From Metallyticus violacea (Eukaryota > Arthropoda > Insecta > Mantodea > Metallyticidae): DNA of 64,000 nt. Each line of letters opens with the position of its first letter. Positions within the stretch are counted from its first letter, which is position 1. The translations under genes and the position numbers were made by a program. The stretch spans positions 80,815,001 through 80,879,000 of the forward strand of contig CM060831.1 in the NCBI GenBank assembly GCA_030762175.1. The letters run 5' to 3'. The notes under the pieces are model-generated. The model was given only the letters and a program-made list of their open reading frames with translations. It searched no databases and was not told the DNA's origin. Shown here in pieces: positions 22,095-33,764 of the stretch.

Positions 22095-22560
22095 TTAGGA
22101 TTCTTAGAGAAAATTTGTTGTATAAGATACAAGATGAAGCGAATTTCTTCCAGCGTAACAACTGGGAGTACCAACTCACAAACAAAGGCTGGCAACTGTT
22201 AGGAGACACAGAGAGTATTTTGGGCTTCACTGTTAATGAATGTCACGCCCTCTTGTCAAATGTACAAGTATGTTTAAGCGCTCCTTACTTGCATTTGGGT
22301 TCCAACCCTTCAGCTCCTGTAGAAGTCATTGGGAGGCGACATTATGGTATGTGAGGAAGGCACGTCCACGCTCATGGTCGTAGGCACGGCTTGTGCAACA
22401 TGAAGTGAGTGGTGAAATCCATGGCAACTGTGGGAATGATTGTTCCTTGAAGTAACACGTTCTCAGACTCCAGTGTACCTCGTCTGCCTCCCAAATGAGC
22501 GACCTCAAGGTACATATTGTAATACTGACGTCGACACTCTTCACTTACGCCTGTCCCCAT
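22095..22560. other. Coding-like segments on both strands, unrecognised
   Basis: Plus strand: after 'ctctttacctattag' (acceptor-like, ending at 22099) a frame runs about 165 bp through 'NWEYQLTNKGWQLLGDTESI' to a donor-like 'gtatgt' near 22268. Minus strand: a frame at 22560-22372 (MGTGVSEECRRQYYNMYLEV) stays open into 'TVAMDFTTHFMLHKP'. The segment is less AT-rich than its flanks. I recognise no domain in either peptide. It may be a fragment of a host gene or of an unlisted transposon. Confidence 0.3.
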
Positions 22561-22689
22561 TTATACTATTGCTCTATACTATTTTAGTGAATTCCTAAGG
22601 AATGTAAACTATTGTGCTTGCACCAATGGAAATATATTTTATAATCTATCCAAAACTGCATTAGTCGTACTTGCTAGGTAACTACAATG

Positions 22690-24838
22690 AAAAAGTCCGT
22701 TACACTGTAAATTAATGAAATGAAATAAGGTATTAAGGTATTGCTGCGTGGTATTTATAAAATTTTTAAAATGTAACCATGTTTATGAACTCAGCCCTTG
22801 ATATCATCTTTACACTCACTAAAATAGAGAGAAATAATAGAAAGTTTCGAGTTACATTCTGTATTTAAGATGATGATGTTCATATGTTTCAATAAAACAA
22901 AAACATGTCGTTATTCAGAAACAACTGCAATGTACAAGTAAATAAAACAATCGAATGTACAAGTAAATAAAACAATCGAAAGTTACATCGAATTTCATTG
23001 ACTTTGAAATTTAATTTGAATATTATTGTAGTAAAAACATGTAACATAAACGTTTTCTGAAGATTATTACAGAGTGCTCTTACATACAAATATAATTCTC
23101 AAACACATATTAGATTAATATTTCACATTTGCTATCTTTACGACGATAGTTTTGTTAAATATAAAGCATTTTCAACGTTATAAAAACAGTCTATATGATG
23201 AATTCATTTCTCATTTTATTTTAAAATAATATAGAGAATATTAAACGCAAGAGCGCATTTAAATTTCGGATTATGAGTATACTTTACTCCTAATAGTTAA
23301 ATTTGCCTAATTTTCAGAAACTTTTTTCTTATTTATTAAAATGGTATGTAAAGAATTTCGTTGTGAAGAAACAAATATTAGTGTCGGTAAAGCAATTTTT
23401 AAATTTTGGTTTTCAGGTATATCCCCTCTTTCTCTGATTTTCAGGAACTATTTTCTTATTTTATTTACGCAGTATATACAGAGTTTGGTAGCGAAAAAGC
23501 AAAGGTGCCGCTAGAATTTTGGGTTTAGGTAAACTTCCACTCCTAATAATCTGATTTCCCTGACTTCAGAAACTATTTTTCTTGTTCTATTTAAGTGGCA
23601 TATACGGAGTTCCGTTGCGAATAAACATATACTAACGCCACTACAGCAACTTTTAAATTTTGGGGTGCAGGCCAATCTTCCTCTTAATACTCCGATTACA
23701 CTGATTTTCAGAAACTATTTTTTTTTATTTCAATGGAATATTCGGAGTTTCGTTGCGAAACAAACATTAACTATCGTTAAGGCGATATTTAAATTTTGGG
23801 TAATTCCCCCCTGCTAATAGTCCAATTTCACTGATTTTCGGAAACATTTTTTTCCTTATTTTATTACAATGGTACATATCGAGTTTCTTTAAAAAGTAAA
23901 ATTGCGGCCGTTAGAGCAAATTTTAAATTTCAGTTTAACCCCCACTTGTGTTTCAGATAACCTCCCCACTTCCAGTAACCCGATAATTTTCAAAAAAATA
24001 TTTTCCTTATTTGCTTTAAATGGTATGCGCCGCGTCTTATTTATTATACATAAACAATTATTGGTGCTGTTAGAGTAATTTTTAAACGTTGAGTTTAAGG
24101 TAATTTCCTCCCTCCTAATTGTCCGATTTCCCTGGTTTTTAGAAACTGCTTTCCTTGTTCTATTTAAATGGAATATAGAGAGTTTCGTTGTGAATAAAAC
24201 ACGTATTTCTGCCCCTAGAGAGATTTTTAAATTTTGGGTTTCAGATCACCCCCTTCTAATATTCCGATGTCATTGGTTTTCGAAAATATTTTTCTTATTT
24301 TATTTTAATGGCATATACCGAGGTTTCCTTTAAAAGCCTTTAAAATTGCAGATACTAGAGCGATTTTTAAATTTCACTTTAATCTCCAATCTGTTTTCAG
24401 CTATACCTCTACCCATGAGGCCTGATCGCTCGATTTTCATAAAATACTTTTATCAATTTATTTTAAAGAAATTTACCGAGTTTCGTTGAGAATAAACAAA
24501 CATTGCGACCGCTAAAGCGATTTTTTCCCCCGCTTTTGGTTAACCCCCACTCGCAAAGGTGCAATTTTGCTGGTTAACGAACTCGACGAATCGTTTGTTA
24601 ATTGATGATTATATGCCAAGTTTCGTTAAGAAAAAACAAAAATTGCGCCCGCTAGCGATATAACGACACACGCACTTGCACAAATACACAAATACACACT
24701 CACATACGCATTTTTTTTCCGAAATATGTTTTTTAATTTTAGTGCCCGTTAGGTACAATCGATGAGGATTTGGATAGATTAGTAAAAAATCTTTCTATTG
24801 GTACAACCCCAATACCTATATTTCTTCGTAATTCACAA

Positions 24839-24873
<35 letters not shown>

Positions 24874-25525
24874 AGGAAAATAAAAAATAACCAAAAATAA
24901 GCAAATTTTTCAGGGTGCCGACTTCAATACCTTCATGCCTTCGGAATTCACTATAAAAACGCTTTTGCGTTTAATTTACTCTATACTCTCTTAAAATAAA
25001 AAGGCAAATTAACTCTCATATAAACTGTATTTATAACGATGCATATGTTTTAAATTTAACAAAATCTCGTCGCGAAGATAGCAACTGTGAAATATTAATC
25101 TAATATGTGTTTGAGAATTATATTTGTATGTAAGAGCGCTTTGAATAACCTTCAGAAAACGTTTGCGTTACATATTTTTACTACAATAACGTTTCAATTA
25201 AATTTCAAAGCCCATGAAAATAGATATAACTTTCAATTGTTTTATTTTCTTAGTGCTTCGAAATTGTTTTTAATTAGTAACATGTTTTTGTTTTATTGAA
25301 ACACATGAACATCTTAAATACACAAAGTAATTCTAAACTTTCTGTTGTTTCTCTGTATTTTAGTGAATGTATCGATAATAACAAGGGCTCAGTTCATAAA
25401 TATGTTTACATTTAAAAGTGTTTAAAATACTCACACAGTATAGATTCGTCTATCAGTGGTCATCATTTTGTTTAATTAACAGTATAGCGTTAGTTTTTGT
25501 GGTTTAATCTCAACAACAACAATAA
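22690..25525 (+). mobile_element. FB-F copy 1, foldback element with tandem-repeat core
   Basis: The left arm (about 22690-23240) is matched in reverse complement by the right arm (about 25010-25525). For example, the left arm reads 'accatgtttatgaactcagc' and the right arm 'gctcagttcataaatatgtt'. Between the arms lie about nine degenerate direct units of 120-158 bp (about 23290-24480), recognised by 'tttcagaaactatttttctt' followed by 'ggagtttcgttgcgaa' and 'tttttaaattttgggttt'. A unique inner block 'ggttaacgaactcgacgaat' (24572) and an (AAAT)n tract (24836-24876) precede the right arm. No ORF of note. The architecture is that of Foldback-type elements; the family is unclassified. Related pieces lie at 36735-37165, 42977-44110 and 57500-58520. 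Confidence 0.8.
22929..22982. repeat. Tandem duplication of about 26 bp in FB-F left arm
   Basis: The unit 'aatgtacaagtaaataaaac' plus 'aatcg' occurs twice in a row here and is single in the other FB-F arms, so it is a local duplication. Confidence 0.85.
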
Positions 25526-26217
25526 TAATAAGTATTCAAATATGTGGCTTCTCTTGTATTTTTTTTTTATAATAAAGCAAAGTTGTGTTTGAAGCAGTTA
25601 AAGAAAAGTAAAGCAAAGATGCATTAATTATGAACGGGAGAGTTTAATGAAGAATCGCCGATGTTTATTATTACTACTAGAGTGTTCCTTATAATAGACA
25701 TACTTTGTTCGGAAACTCCACTGTGCTAAAATGATACAGGTAAGATGGATTATACTAATAAGAGAAGCGCATATAACATTCGACAGGGTATAAAATGTTA
25801 TTCCTTAATTCTAGTTATAGAATTTCGTTCTGAGGTATTCTGGAGTACGTAGCAGTATGCTGATGCTGATGCTGATGCTGATGGTGATTTAATTTACCTG
25901 CCTGTTAAAGCTCCTAGCCTCCAATGAGAAAGCTGTAAGGTATAATTAGAAAATAAAACAATTCTTCGGCATATTTGGGACCGACGCTATTATATTCGAC
26001 CTTGCTCGTCCTTCAGTGCATAGCCTCTAGCTTACGATAAGGCGAAAACACGTTGACGTAAATCATTGCAACACTTTCTGTTTTAATGGAACTGAATGTT
26101 AAATATTCCTTTCAGATGCTCTTATTAAAAGCGATAATGTAGTAAACGCTATTTAATGAAATTAAACAATTTGGACATGTCGACATTCAGAGTTTGTAGC
26201 AAGTTCTGGAATACGTA
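25526..26217. other. Spacer with short GAT/GCT repeat
   Basis: No gene. A short trinucleotide run (gatgct-type, about 25858-25886) and a T run at about 25559-25568 are present. Confidence 0.5.
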
Positions 26218-27480
26218 CGATGGTAGGTCCATAAGTTCCCGGCCTAACTATTTTCTAGGTACGATAAAGGCAAAAGCTGTATTTCATTTTTTAATATAGT
26301 TACCCTTTATTGCAATACACTTTCACATCTTTGAATTAACATTTCAATCCCCTCCCCAAAATAATCTGAAGGCTTGTCTGCAAAATGGGCATAAACAACA
26401 TCAATAACTTCTTCGTCACACTTAAATTTCCTTTTCTCGAAGGTCCTTCTTGAGTTTTGAGAAGAGGAAATAAGTCACTGGGAGCTAGATCTGGGTTGTA
26501 GGGTGGATGGTCTATCTCCTTGAAGCTACGTTTCTTCACAGCTTCCTTTGCAACAAGAGCTGTGTGCACATGCGCGTTGTCGTGAAGAAGGCGCACACCA
26601 CCACTCGGCTTTCTTCGCCTTTTCTCTTTGATGGAAGCACGCAGTCTGTGCAGTAGGCCAACATAGTACTCCCCATTTACTGTGGTGTTCCTCTTCTCGA
26701 AGTCAATGAAGAGTATTCCTTCATAGTCCCAAAAGATTGTGGCCATGATCTGTTGGTTGACTGAGTGACCTTGGCCTGCTTCGCCAGGTTTACGGCACTC
26801 CATTGATTCTCTTTTGGACAAGGGATCATAGTAGAGAACCATAGTTTCATCTCCTATAGCAATGGTTTGCAGAACTTCTCTCTCGTTGTCACGGTAGAAC
26901 TCCGAAAATGTCTGACAACAGATGACTCGTTGCTGCTTTTGGACTGAGGAAAGAAGTCTAGTCACCCATCTTGCACTAACCTTATTCATGTTTAAATGCT
27001 CATGGATAATTCGAAGGACTGTTGTTCTAGAAAGACCCAACCTTGCTGCTATTTCTATAACTTTGAGCCGCCGGTCCTCCATAATTTCTCTTTCCACAAG
27101 AGCGAGCGATGTTTTCAGGAGTGAGCACCTCCAAGGGCCGAAGTGCACACTCTTCGTCTTCAATGCTTTCTCGACCCATTCTAAAAAGTTTGGCCCATTC
27201 ATTTACGGTAGAATATGAGGGTGATACTTCCCCATATACATCGTCCAATTCGCTGTTTAACTTCATTTTCAGTAAGTAAGTGCTTCTTTTGTGAAGAACT
27301 TAATAACAGGTTGAAACTTCATTTTGAACATGTCACACAATCTTCTACACAAAGCCTGTCTTCTTAATGCAACTTCATGTGAACAACTGAATAGTTACAG
27401 CTGCAATAACAGATAAGATATGACGCCGACAAGGATTTGTGCAGGCGATGATCCTTATCGAACTTATGGACCTACCCTCG
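26218..27480 (-). mobile_element. MarA copy 4, best-preserved SETMAR-like mariner (1263 bp, both inverted repeats)
   Basis: Bounded by TA at 26216-26217 and 27481-27482, with inverted repeats of about 20 bp ('taggtccataagttcccggc' at 26223 against the complement at the right end). The longest frame (27202-26336, 288 codons) carries REIMEDRRLKVIEIAARLGL, LSRTTVLRIIHEHLNMN, then the catalytic blocks GDETMVLYYDPLSK (Asp 1), LLHDNAHVHTA (Asp 2) and HPPYNPDLAPSD (Asp 3, 34 residues after Asp 2). The first 35 or so codons of that frame are out of phase; the true N terminus continues in the frame at 27266-27027. A single-base loss just after Asp 3 shifts the C terminus. All three catalytic aspartates survive, but at least two or three frameshifts make it inactive as it stands. 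Confidence 0.95.
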
Positions 27481-28584
27481 TACACCATTTCGCTGATGAA
27501 TTTAGGGCTATCTTTGCATCTGAATCGAAAAGAAACGCCCGTATCAAGGCATTTAAAACTTTTCGAAGAAAATCATTCTTTATAGTATCATTTCTTTAGA
27601 CTTCTGTGGAGCCTTAAGGCATCCTCAGTTTATTCTCCTTCCCTTATCTAAAATTGTTTATAAACAGTTTTGTTTGTTTATATTCATTTATATACGCTTC
27701 AGAAAGTAACCGTTTACGGTACCAGAACAATTTGAAACAAGTATGGTAAAATACTTTCGTAGTAGTTTTGTGTAATATTTTGTTTCAAACTGTTGAGTGA
27801 TATTCTAGGAATAAATGTTGTATAGAGACCATATTCCTGGCCATTCAATAATCAGCTGATGCAGGAAATAACAACCAGTTGCAAGAGAGAGGAAGATTGA
27901 TATAATATCGTAGGTTTCGAAAATAAATATTAGATAAAAGTCGTGATAAAGCTAATCTCAAGGAAACCAAAAGAATGACAGTGAAAAGAACTATAAGAAT
28001 TGTGACCGTGGTAAACAGCAAACAGCAAGGAAGTTACCGAGGAATTATATTTGCATACATTTTAGATTTAGTAAGCATTTTACCGTGTGGTTTTGCACTT
28101 AGCATTACTTATACTAGGGATATTTTTTTTAGGTAGGCATTTTGGTGAATAATATAATGTAATTCACATGCAACACAGATGTCTTGAATTAAATTTCTTT
28201 TTTGAGATACACAATGAACAAACTCTAGTCTTTATAGCTCAAACAGAAGGCAGTAACTGACACGGTGTAAAACAGCTGATAAACGTAACCATGAGCGAGT
28301 CATTCACCGCTAGTGCGCTGCTGGAATAATACAGAGGTCAGTGCAGTGCAAGTGAAAAGTGCAAGTTGTGAATTATGAATGTTAAATGGAAGTTCATCGA
28401 CAACAGTTAAACAAACGAAGTACGATAGAAGATTGAGGTGTTGATGGGTACAGGATTATAACTCTATAAGGCTATCATATATCACTGACTTAGAAATAGA
28501 CAATGTTTAAAAATGTTTTAAAAACAAATAAAAATAAATAATACGAAAATTGGTTCGCATATTCTCACAAAGGAAATATATATA
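27481..28584. other. Unannotated stretch
   Basis: About 1.1 kb of AT-rich sequence; no ORF, shared repeat or RNA signal recognised. Confidence 0.5.
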
Positions 28585-29632
28585 CTAAGGATGTCAAAAT
28601 GTATACACACTTTCACAGTAGATATCTATTTAATATTTCAAAGTTGGACCGAAAAACAACAGCAATGAGTAGTATGATGTTCTGTAAACACACGTGACTC
28701 ACATACATTATGATAGCGTTGCTACATGACAGGTAAATCAACACTGAACAAATGAAACTAAGATTATCGTGTGATGCTCCGTCCTATTATTAAAGCAGCA
28801 ACGTTGAAAGTTTTCATCCCAAGACCTTTGCATGCATTAAATGATATGACGCTGATCGGAGAATGCAGTACTGTGAGTGGTTTCGGAACGTGCTGCAAGA
28901 GGATGAGGCCTTCATAGGGAAAGTTGTTTGGTCCGATGAGGCACAATTTAAGTTGAACGGAACTGTTAACCGACATAACTTTGTCTACTGGTGTGCAAAC
29001 AATCCACATGTTATTTTGAAAAAATTGCCTGGAATTGTTTGGTATGGGTTGTCATCTAGTGGTATTATTGTACAATTTTTTTTTTTTTTTTTGAAGGAAC
29101 AGTAACTGGCTCAGTGTACCTGGACATGATACGCACATCCGTTTTACCGGCCATACACTCTATGGAAATGAGTAATTTTACTTCCAACAGGATGGTGCAC
29201 CACCACATTACAACCGAGATGTACGTGCGTACCTAGATGACAATCTTCCAAGTAAATGGAAAGGACGAAGAGGTCCGATTGAGTTTTCACCGCGTTCTCC
29301 GTATCTAACTCCGTTGGACTTCTACCTATGGGAAACTCTTAAGGATGTTGTATACCGTAGAAAACCAGCTACACTGACAGCACTTCGGGAAGAAATTGAA
29401 ACGGCATATGCTGCAATCGCTGAGAACACTTTCGCAAACGTTACTCAATCAGTAGTTCGACGTACTGAGAAGTGTATCGACGCTGATGATGGGCATTTTG
29501 AGCAACTGTTGTAACTGTAAAAGTGTAAGATGATTAGTGCTCATCATTTTCTGTTTGTGTGAATTTAGTTTTGTTATGTTAACATAGATTTTTTCTTTGC
29601 TTGACGTTTATATATATTTTTGACACCCTCTG
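28585..29632 (+). mobile_element. MarC copy 2, DD41D-type element lacking the N-terminal region
   Basis: The 5' end 'ctaaggatgtcaaaatgtat' follows TA, and the 3' end 'ttgacaccctctg' is its complement. The helix-turn-helix part is deleted: sequence passes from the 5' untranslated region at about 28775 straight into the 'KVFIPRPLHALN' region. The catalytic part is well kept: [13 protein letters not shown] (Asp 1), FQQDGAPPHY (Asp 2, near 29190) and SPYLTPLDFYLW (Asp 3). There are 41 residues between Asp 2 and Asp 3, hence DD41D. A T run of about 17 bp at 29076-29092 breaks the frame. C-terminal frame 29314-29514 ends in FEQLL. Confidence 0.93.
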
Positions 29633-30299
29633 TGTATATATGTCAAGTTCCGATTGGCGTGACATGTTTAAAACGACGGTAATGGTGATATTGCAGATAT
29701 TGAGATAGACATCTCAAGAGTGGTCCTCAGGGCCAGTTATGAAGAATTAAAATGCCGTCAGTAAAATTCTTACCAGTGCCCTTTGGATTATACATCTCGA
29801 AGTCTATGAAGAGACCAGTGCGTGTCTACGTCAGATAGTAATTGTAGAATAATTATATTATTGCCATAGAAAAGGAAATAAATAAGTATAAGAAAATAAA
29901 TAAGTAAAAGAAAATAAATAAGTAAAAATAAAAACGATGAGTTTTGAAGATTCGTGATCTCAACCTGTTGAAATTTATACTGAAAAAAAAAGAACAAGGT
30001 AAATGAGTCGATCATCACTTATTTTGAAAAGTTCACTAATATTACAGTGATTGGCATACTAGAAACGAGAGACACTGTTCTTAAGTTATTTGTTAACCGA
30101 AGGGAAAATATGAAGTGAGCATCAATATGGTAAGAATGCCACAAAGCATTCCTTGTGGAGGCGTTTTCATTTTTAATCTACTTCCTTCTTAAAACATAAA
30201 TATAATTAATAACTTGGTAAAATAAATGCATGATAAATGTTAACAGGTTGAAGAAAGCATATGTATGGAACTATAGTAGATGAAAGGAATGTAAAAATA
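29633..30299. repeat. Spacer with short A-rich tandem repeat at about 29868-29930
   Basis: Three to four direct copies of an 18-21-bp unit ('gaaaataaataagtaaaa') lie at 29868-29930. The rest holds no recognised feature. Confidence 0.6.
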
Positions 30300-31429
30300 T
30301 GAGGTGTTATCCACAATATTCGGGACCATCTCGACAATAGTTGTAGTAGAGTTTTGTATCGCTAGGTGGCAACACTAGCACATCTGATGAGTGAGTGTTT
30401 AAAGTTTCATGCAGCTGGGTAGCTGTATTGAGATTCTATAGTACTTTTCATGATACTATGTGTGTAGTGTGTGGCGATTTTACGATGAATCCAAGATTAG
30501 AACACAGAGTGTGCATCAAATTCTGAGCAAATCTCGGAAAAATAGTATGGAGACCCTCGCAATGATTCAACAAGTATTTGGGGGACAAAGCACTAGCCGT
30601 ACACATGTGTTTGAGTGGCATGCTCAGTTCAGGGCCGGCCGTACAGTTATTGAAGACGATGCTCACACCGGTAGGCCCTTCAGCTACACAAGGCCTCACA
30701 TTGTTGCCAAAGTTCAACACCTCGTTCGTGAGAATCGACGTCTAACCTTTGAAGACCTTGCTCATGAAGTGGGAATTGGTTATGGGACATGTCAACGAAT
30801 TTTAACTGATGAATTGGGCATGCATCGTGTCGCCGCAAACTTTGTGTCAAGAATGCTGACTGCTGATCAGAAGGCGCAAGCAGCGTGTTGAAGTTTGCAC
30901 GGAGCTTCGTCAGGCCGTGTCCGATGACCCAGGATTCTTGTGCACAAAGAATTCGTCCCACCAAATCAAACAGTGAATTCCACGTACTACTGTGACGTTT
31001 TGCGACGGCTCCGTGAAAATGTGCGGAGACGACGGCCCGAACTTTGGCTGTTGCATCACGATAATTCGCCCTGTCACAATTCCTTGTTCACCAGGAGCTT
31101 TTTGACGAAAAACAACATGACGGTTGTCTCCCACCACCGTACTTGCCTAATTTGGCACTCTGCGACTTCGCTCTATTCCCCAAACTGAAAATCAAGTTGA
31201 AAGGACGTCGGATCGACACAAATGAGAGAATTCAAGAAGAAACTCTGTCTGTGCTAAACATCCTCAAAGAACATGACTTCCAAGATGCACTTGGAAAATG
31301 GCAGAATCGCTGGGACCGGTGTATACGTGTGGAAGGAACTATTTCGGGGGTGAAGGCGGTCATTAGTCTCAAAAGTAAGTTTTTGACCAGATGGCAGCAC
31401 CAGTCCCAAATATTCTGGATACCGCCTCG
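30300..31429 (+). mobile_element. MarB, irritans-like mariner with internal deletion
   Basis: About 1.13 kb with inverted repeats ('ttatccacaatattcgggac' at the left; the complement of 'cccaaatattctggatacc' at the right). N-terminal frame 30460-30891: YDESKIRTQSVHQI, QQVFGGQSTSRTHVFEWHAQF, GRTVIEDDAHTGRP and a second HTH in ENRRLTFEDLAHEVGIGYGT, the standard mariner start. After VSDDPGFL the sequence jumps to HKEFVPPNQTVNS, so the block with the first catalytic Asp (GDE motif) is deleted. LLHHDNSPCH (Asp 2) and LCDFALFPKLK (Asp 3) follow. It is a different family from MarA and is inactive. Confidence 0.9.
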
Positions 31430-32380
31430 TTATATAATATTATGTAATACCTTGATTGACAATATGTAATAATTAATATAAATTCTTCAAAAGCATACAA
31501 TTAGAACGATTTTAAACGTTAATCCTCGCTATGCATGCAACTTTAACAGCCGTATAAACATATTTGGAATTCTGACTTTTATTCGCACGATATAAACATG
31601 CCATTGGTATTTCAAAGCACAGAAACATATTTTTTAATCTTCTCTGTACTACCTTTCTTCAAAGATATTTAATTTACTTCCAGTAAACATTTGCAATCCG
31701 AAGTCTAAAACATCTCTTAAAAAAGCCTTAAAGCGTTTTCTTGTAAATAATTTATTTTATAAACTTGATGAGCATTTCAAAAAGCCGTCAAGCTCTAAAT
31801 AATAAATGTATTGTTACTCCGAATTCATAATGTTATTATCTTCGCATAGCTTTCAGTTGAATCTCTTTTAAACTGCTGAACGGTATTTTTCAGTTGTTAA
31901 TGTAGGTAGCCTATCACAAGAGGGTCTGAGATTACCGATATGTTCACGAACGTAGTGAGTTTCTCTAGAAAGCTCAGATCCTCGAGTGATATTTATTAGG
32001 ACTATTTCATGAATAAAATAAGAATTTAAATATAATTTCCGTAATCTTGGATTACAATGTAGTAATAATTGCATTTGTTGTATGAATACTTAACCTTTTC
32101 AAAGGAAGAGCCAAATATGAGTTTGGAATTATCTCATGAATGGAATAAGAATAAAAGTAATATATATATATATATATATATATTACTATATTTTTAATAT
32201 ATTACTATATTATTACTATATATATTATTATATTTGAAATTCGCGCACGAATTATTAACAATTGTACAAAATGTTATACTTGCTTATGAGTACCTACCTA
32301 TTCAGAAACAGTGAAAATGAAACAGACGAAAGTCGACTATTACAGTCGCCGTTAGATTTATTAATACCAAATGAGGGAAA

Positions 32381-32416
<36 letters not shown>

Positions 32417-33115
32417 ATTCTGAATAACGTATTTATTAAGATTTACGGTTGCTTAGGCAGAAATTATTACCAAATTTATAAAATGATTTCAGATTGTTTG
32501 GCCGAATACGCAAAAAACAATTGCTTGAAGTTAGTTAATTGCAGAATTACTAAATTACTAAAAACACAGAAAAGTGATCAGTGATGCGTGTTCAGGAATA
32601 ATATAGCGGAGGTACAGAGTTGACTACACGAACGGCAAGACATGCACGTCACGTGATAAAATAGATTTGATTTTTTTTCCATCCTATTTTTACTGTGATA
32701 GGTCAAAATTTAAAATGTTGTTTCGTTTCATTGGTTCATTTTAAAATGATATATAAACGAAATATTCACTGATTATTCTTAAAATGTCCCTATAAATATA
32801 GTAAATAAATTTATTATTTTTTTTTATTTATTTTGTGTTACCCACAATTTCGTTGCGCGATAAAGCTACATATCCTGTGTATATAACGAAGTAACTAACA
32901 CTGGTCTACAAAAATTTTTCCATGCTTTTTTTTTTTTTCACTAATATGAATGTCCTGGTTTCAAACCGGTTTCCAGTTTTACTCTATCGGGCAAGGTTTT
33001 TAAACAAAATTACATCAAATGTAATAATGTACTTATTTAATTTTAATTTGAATGTTAATCATTTTATTGAAAAAGAGAGTAAAGTGCCAATAATTATGAA
33101 TTTTGAAACTTTTAT
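31430..33115. other. AT-rich stretch with (TA)n and poly-A tracts
   Basis: About 1.7 kb without recognised genes. Simple repeats: (TA)n at about 32159-32184 and an A run of about 33 bp at 32383-32415. An 80-codon frame at 32922-33164 overlaps the end of the relic on the opposite strand and looks like chance. Confidence 0.5.
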
Positions 33116-33560
33116 CACTATTAGGGAGAAGAAAACGTCATTTTTTTTCGAAGTTCTTCACTAGTGCCCCTTTTCAGACACTAACAGTAATCCGCTATCA
33201 TTTACATATCCCATTGGCATTGATAGTGGTTTCCATATTTTAACGTCTTTATGAAACCGTCACACATGCACCAAGATTTGCAGGGAAGTAAGCAATATGG
33301 CTGTTGAGAAAAAACTTTAACACTCGTTCTACACCCAGATTTCTAAAATGTTGTAACATTTCCTCCACAATTTATTTATAGTTCTCAGATTTCTTGTTAC
33401 CAAGAATGTTTTCTGCCACTTTTTTGTATGGCAACCATGCTGACTTCTCTAATACGGACATCGACTGAGGAAAGATCTCATGCTGCAGAAGCTCACGAAT
33501 CTGGGTCACATTCACAAAATGAACTATTTATTATCTTGTTTAAATCTCTCAGAATATTTA
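33116..33560 (-). pseudogene. Decayed copy of a multicopy arthropod repeat protein (LPYKKVAENILGN family)
   Basis: Minus-strand patches in order: FVNVTQIRELLQHEIFPQSM and LPYKKVAENILGNKKSENYK (about 33545-33370), a stop, IVEEMLQHFRNLGV, FLNSHIAYFPANLGA (about 33300), then, in shifted frames, RFHKDVK and HYQCQWDM-MIADYC (about 33240-33190). From memory this order (SENYxxIV..ML, HSHLDYFP.N.GA, GERFHQDI..MEKRYQG, MLADYCW) marks an uncharacterised protein family found in many dispersed copies in invertebrate genomes and usually treated as transposon-derived. At least two stops and several frameshifts are present. Function unknown. Confidence 0.72.
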
Positions 33561-33764
33561 TTTTATGTATCTGATCAATGAGCAAATAATACAATCCGTT
33601 ATTTTCTATAATACCGATATCTGAATAACTGTAGCCGGATGAAACAAAACTAAGGCTGGTTTGAGAGATTCCGTGTGGTAAGGAATCAGAAAATATGAAA
33701 ACTTATTTGTTCTTAGCGTAAATTTTTACATTAGAAGTTAATGCGGTAACTCTTTCATATATAT

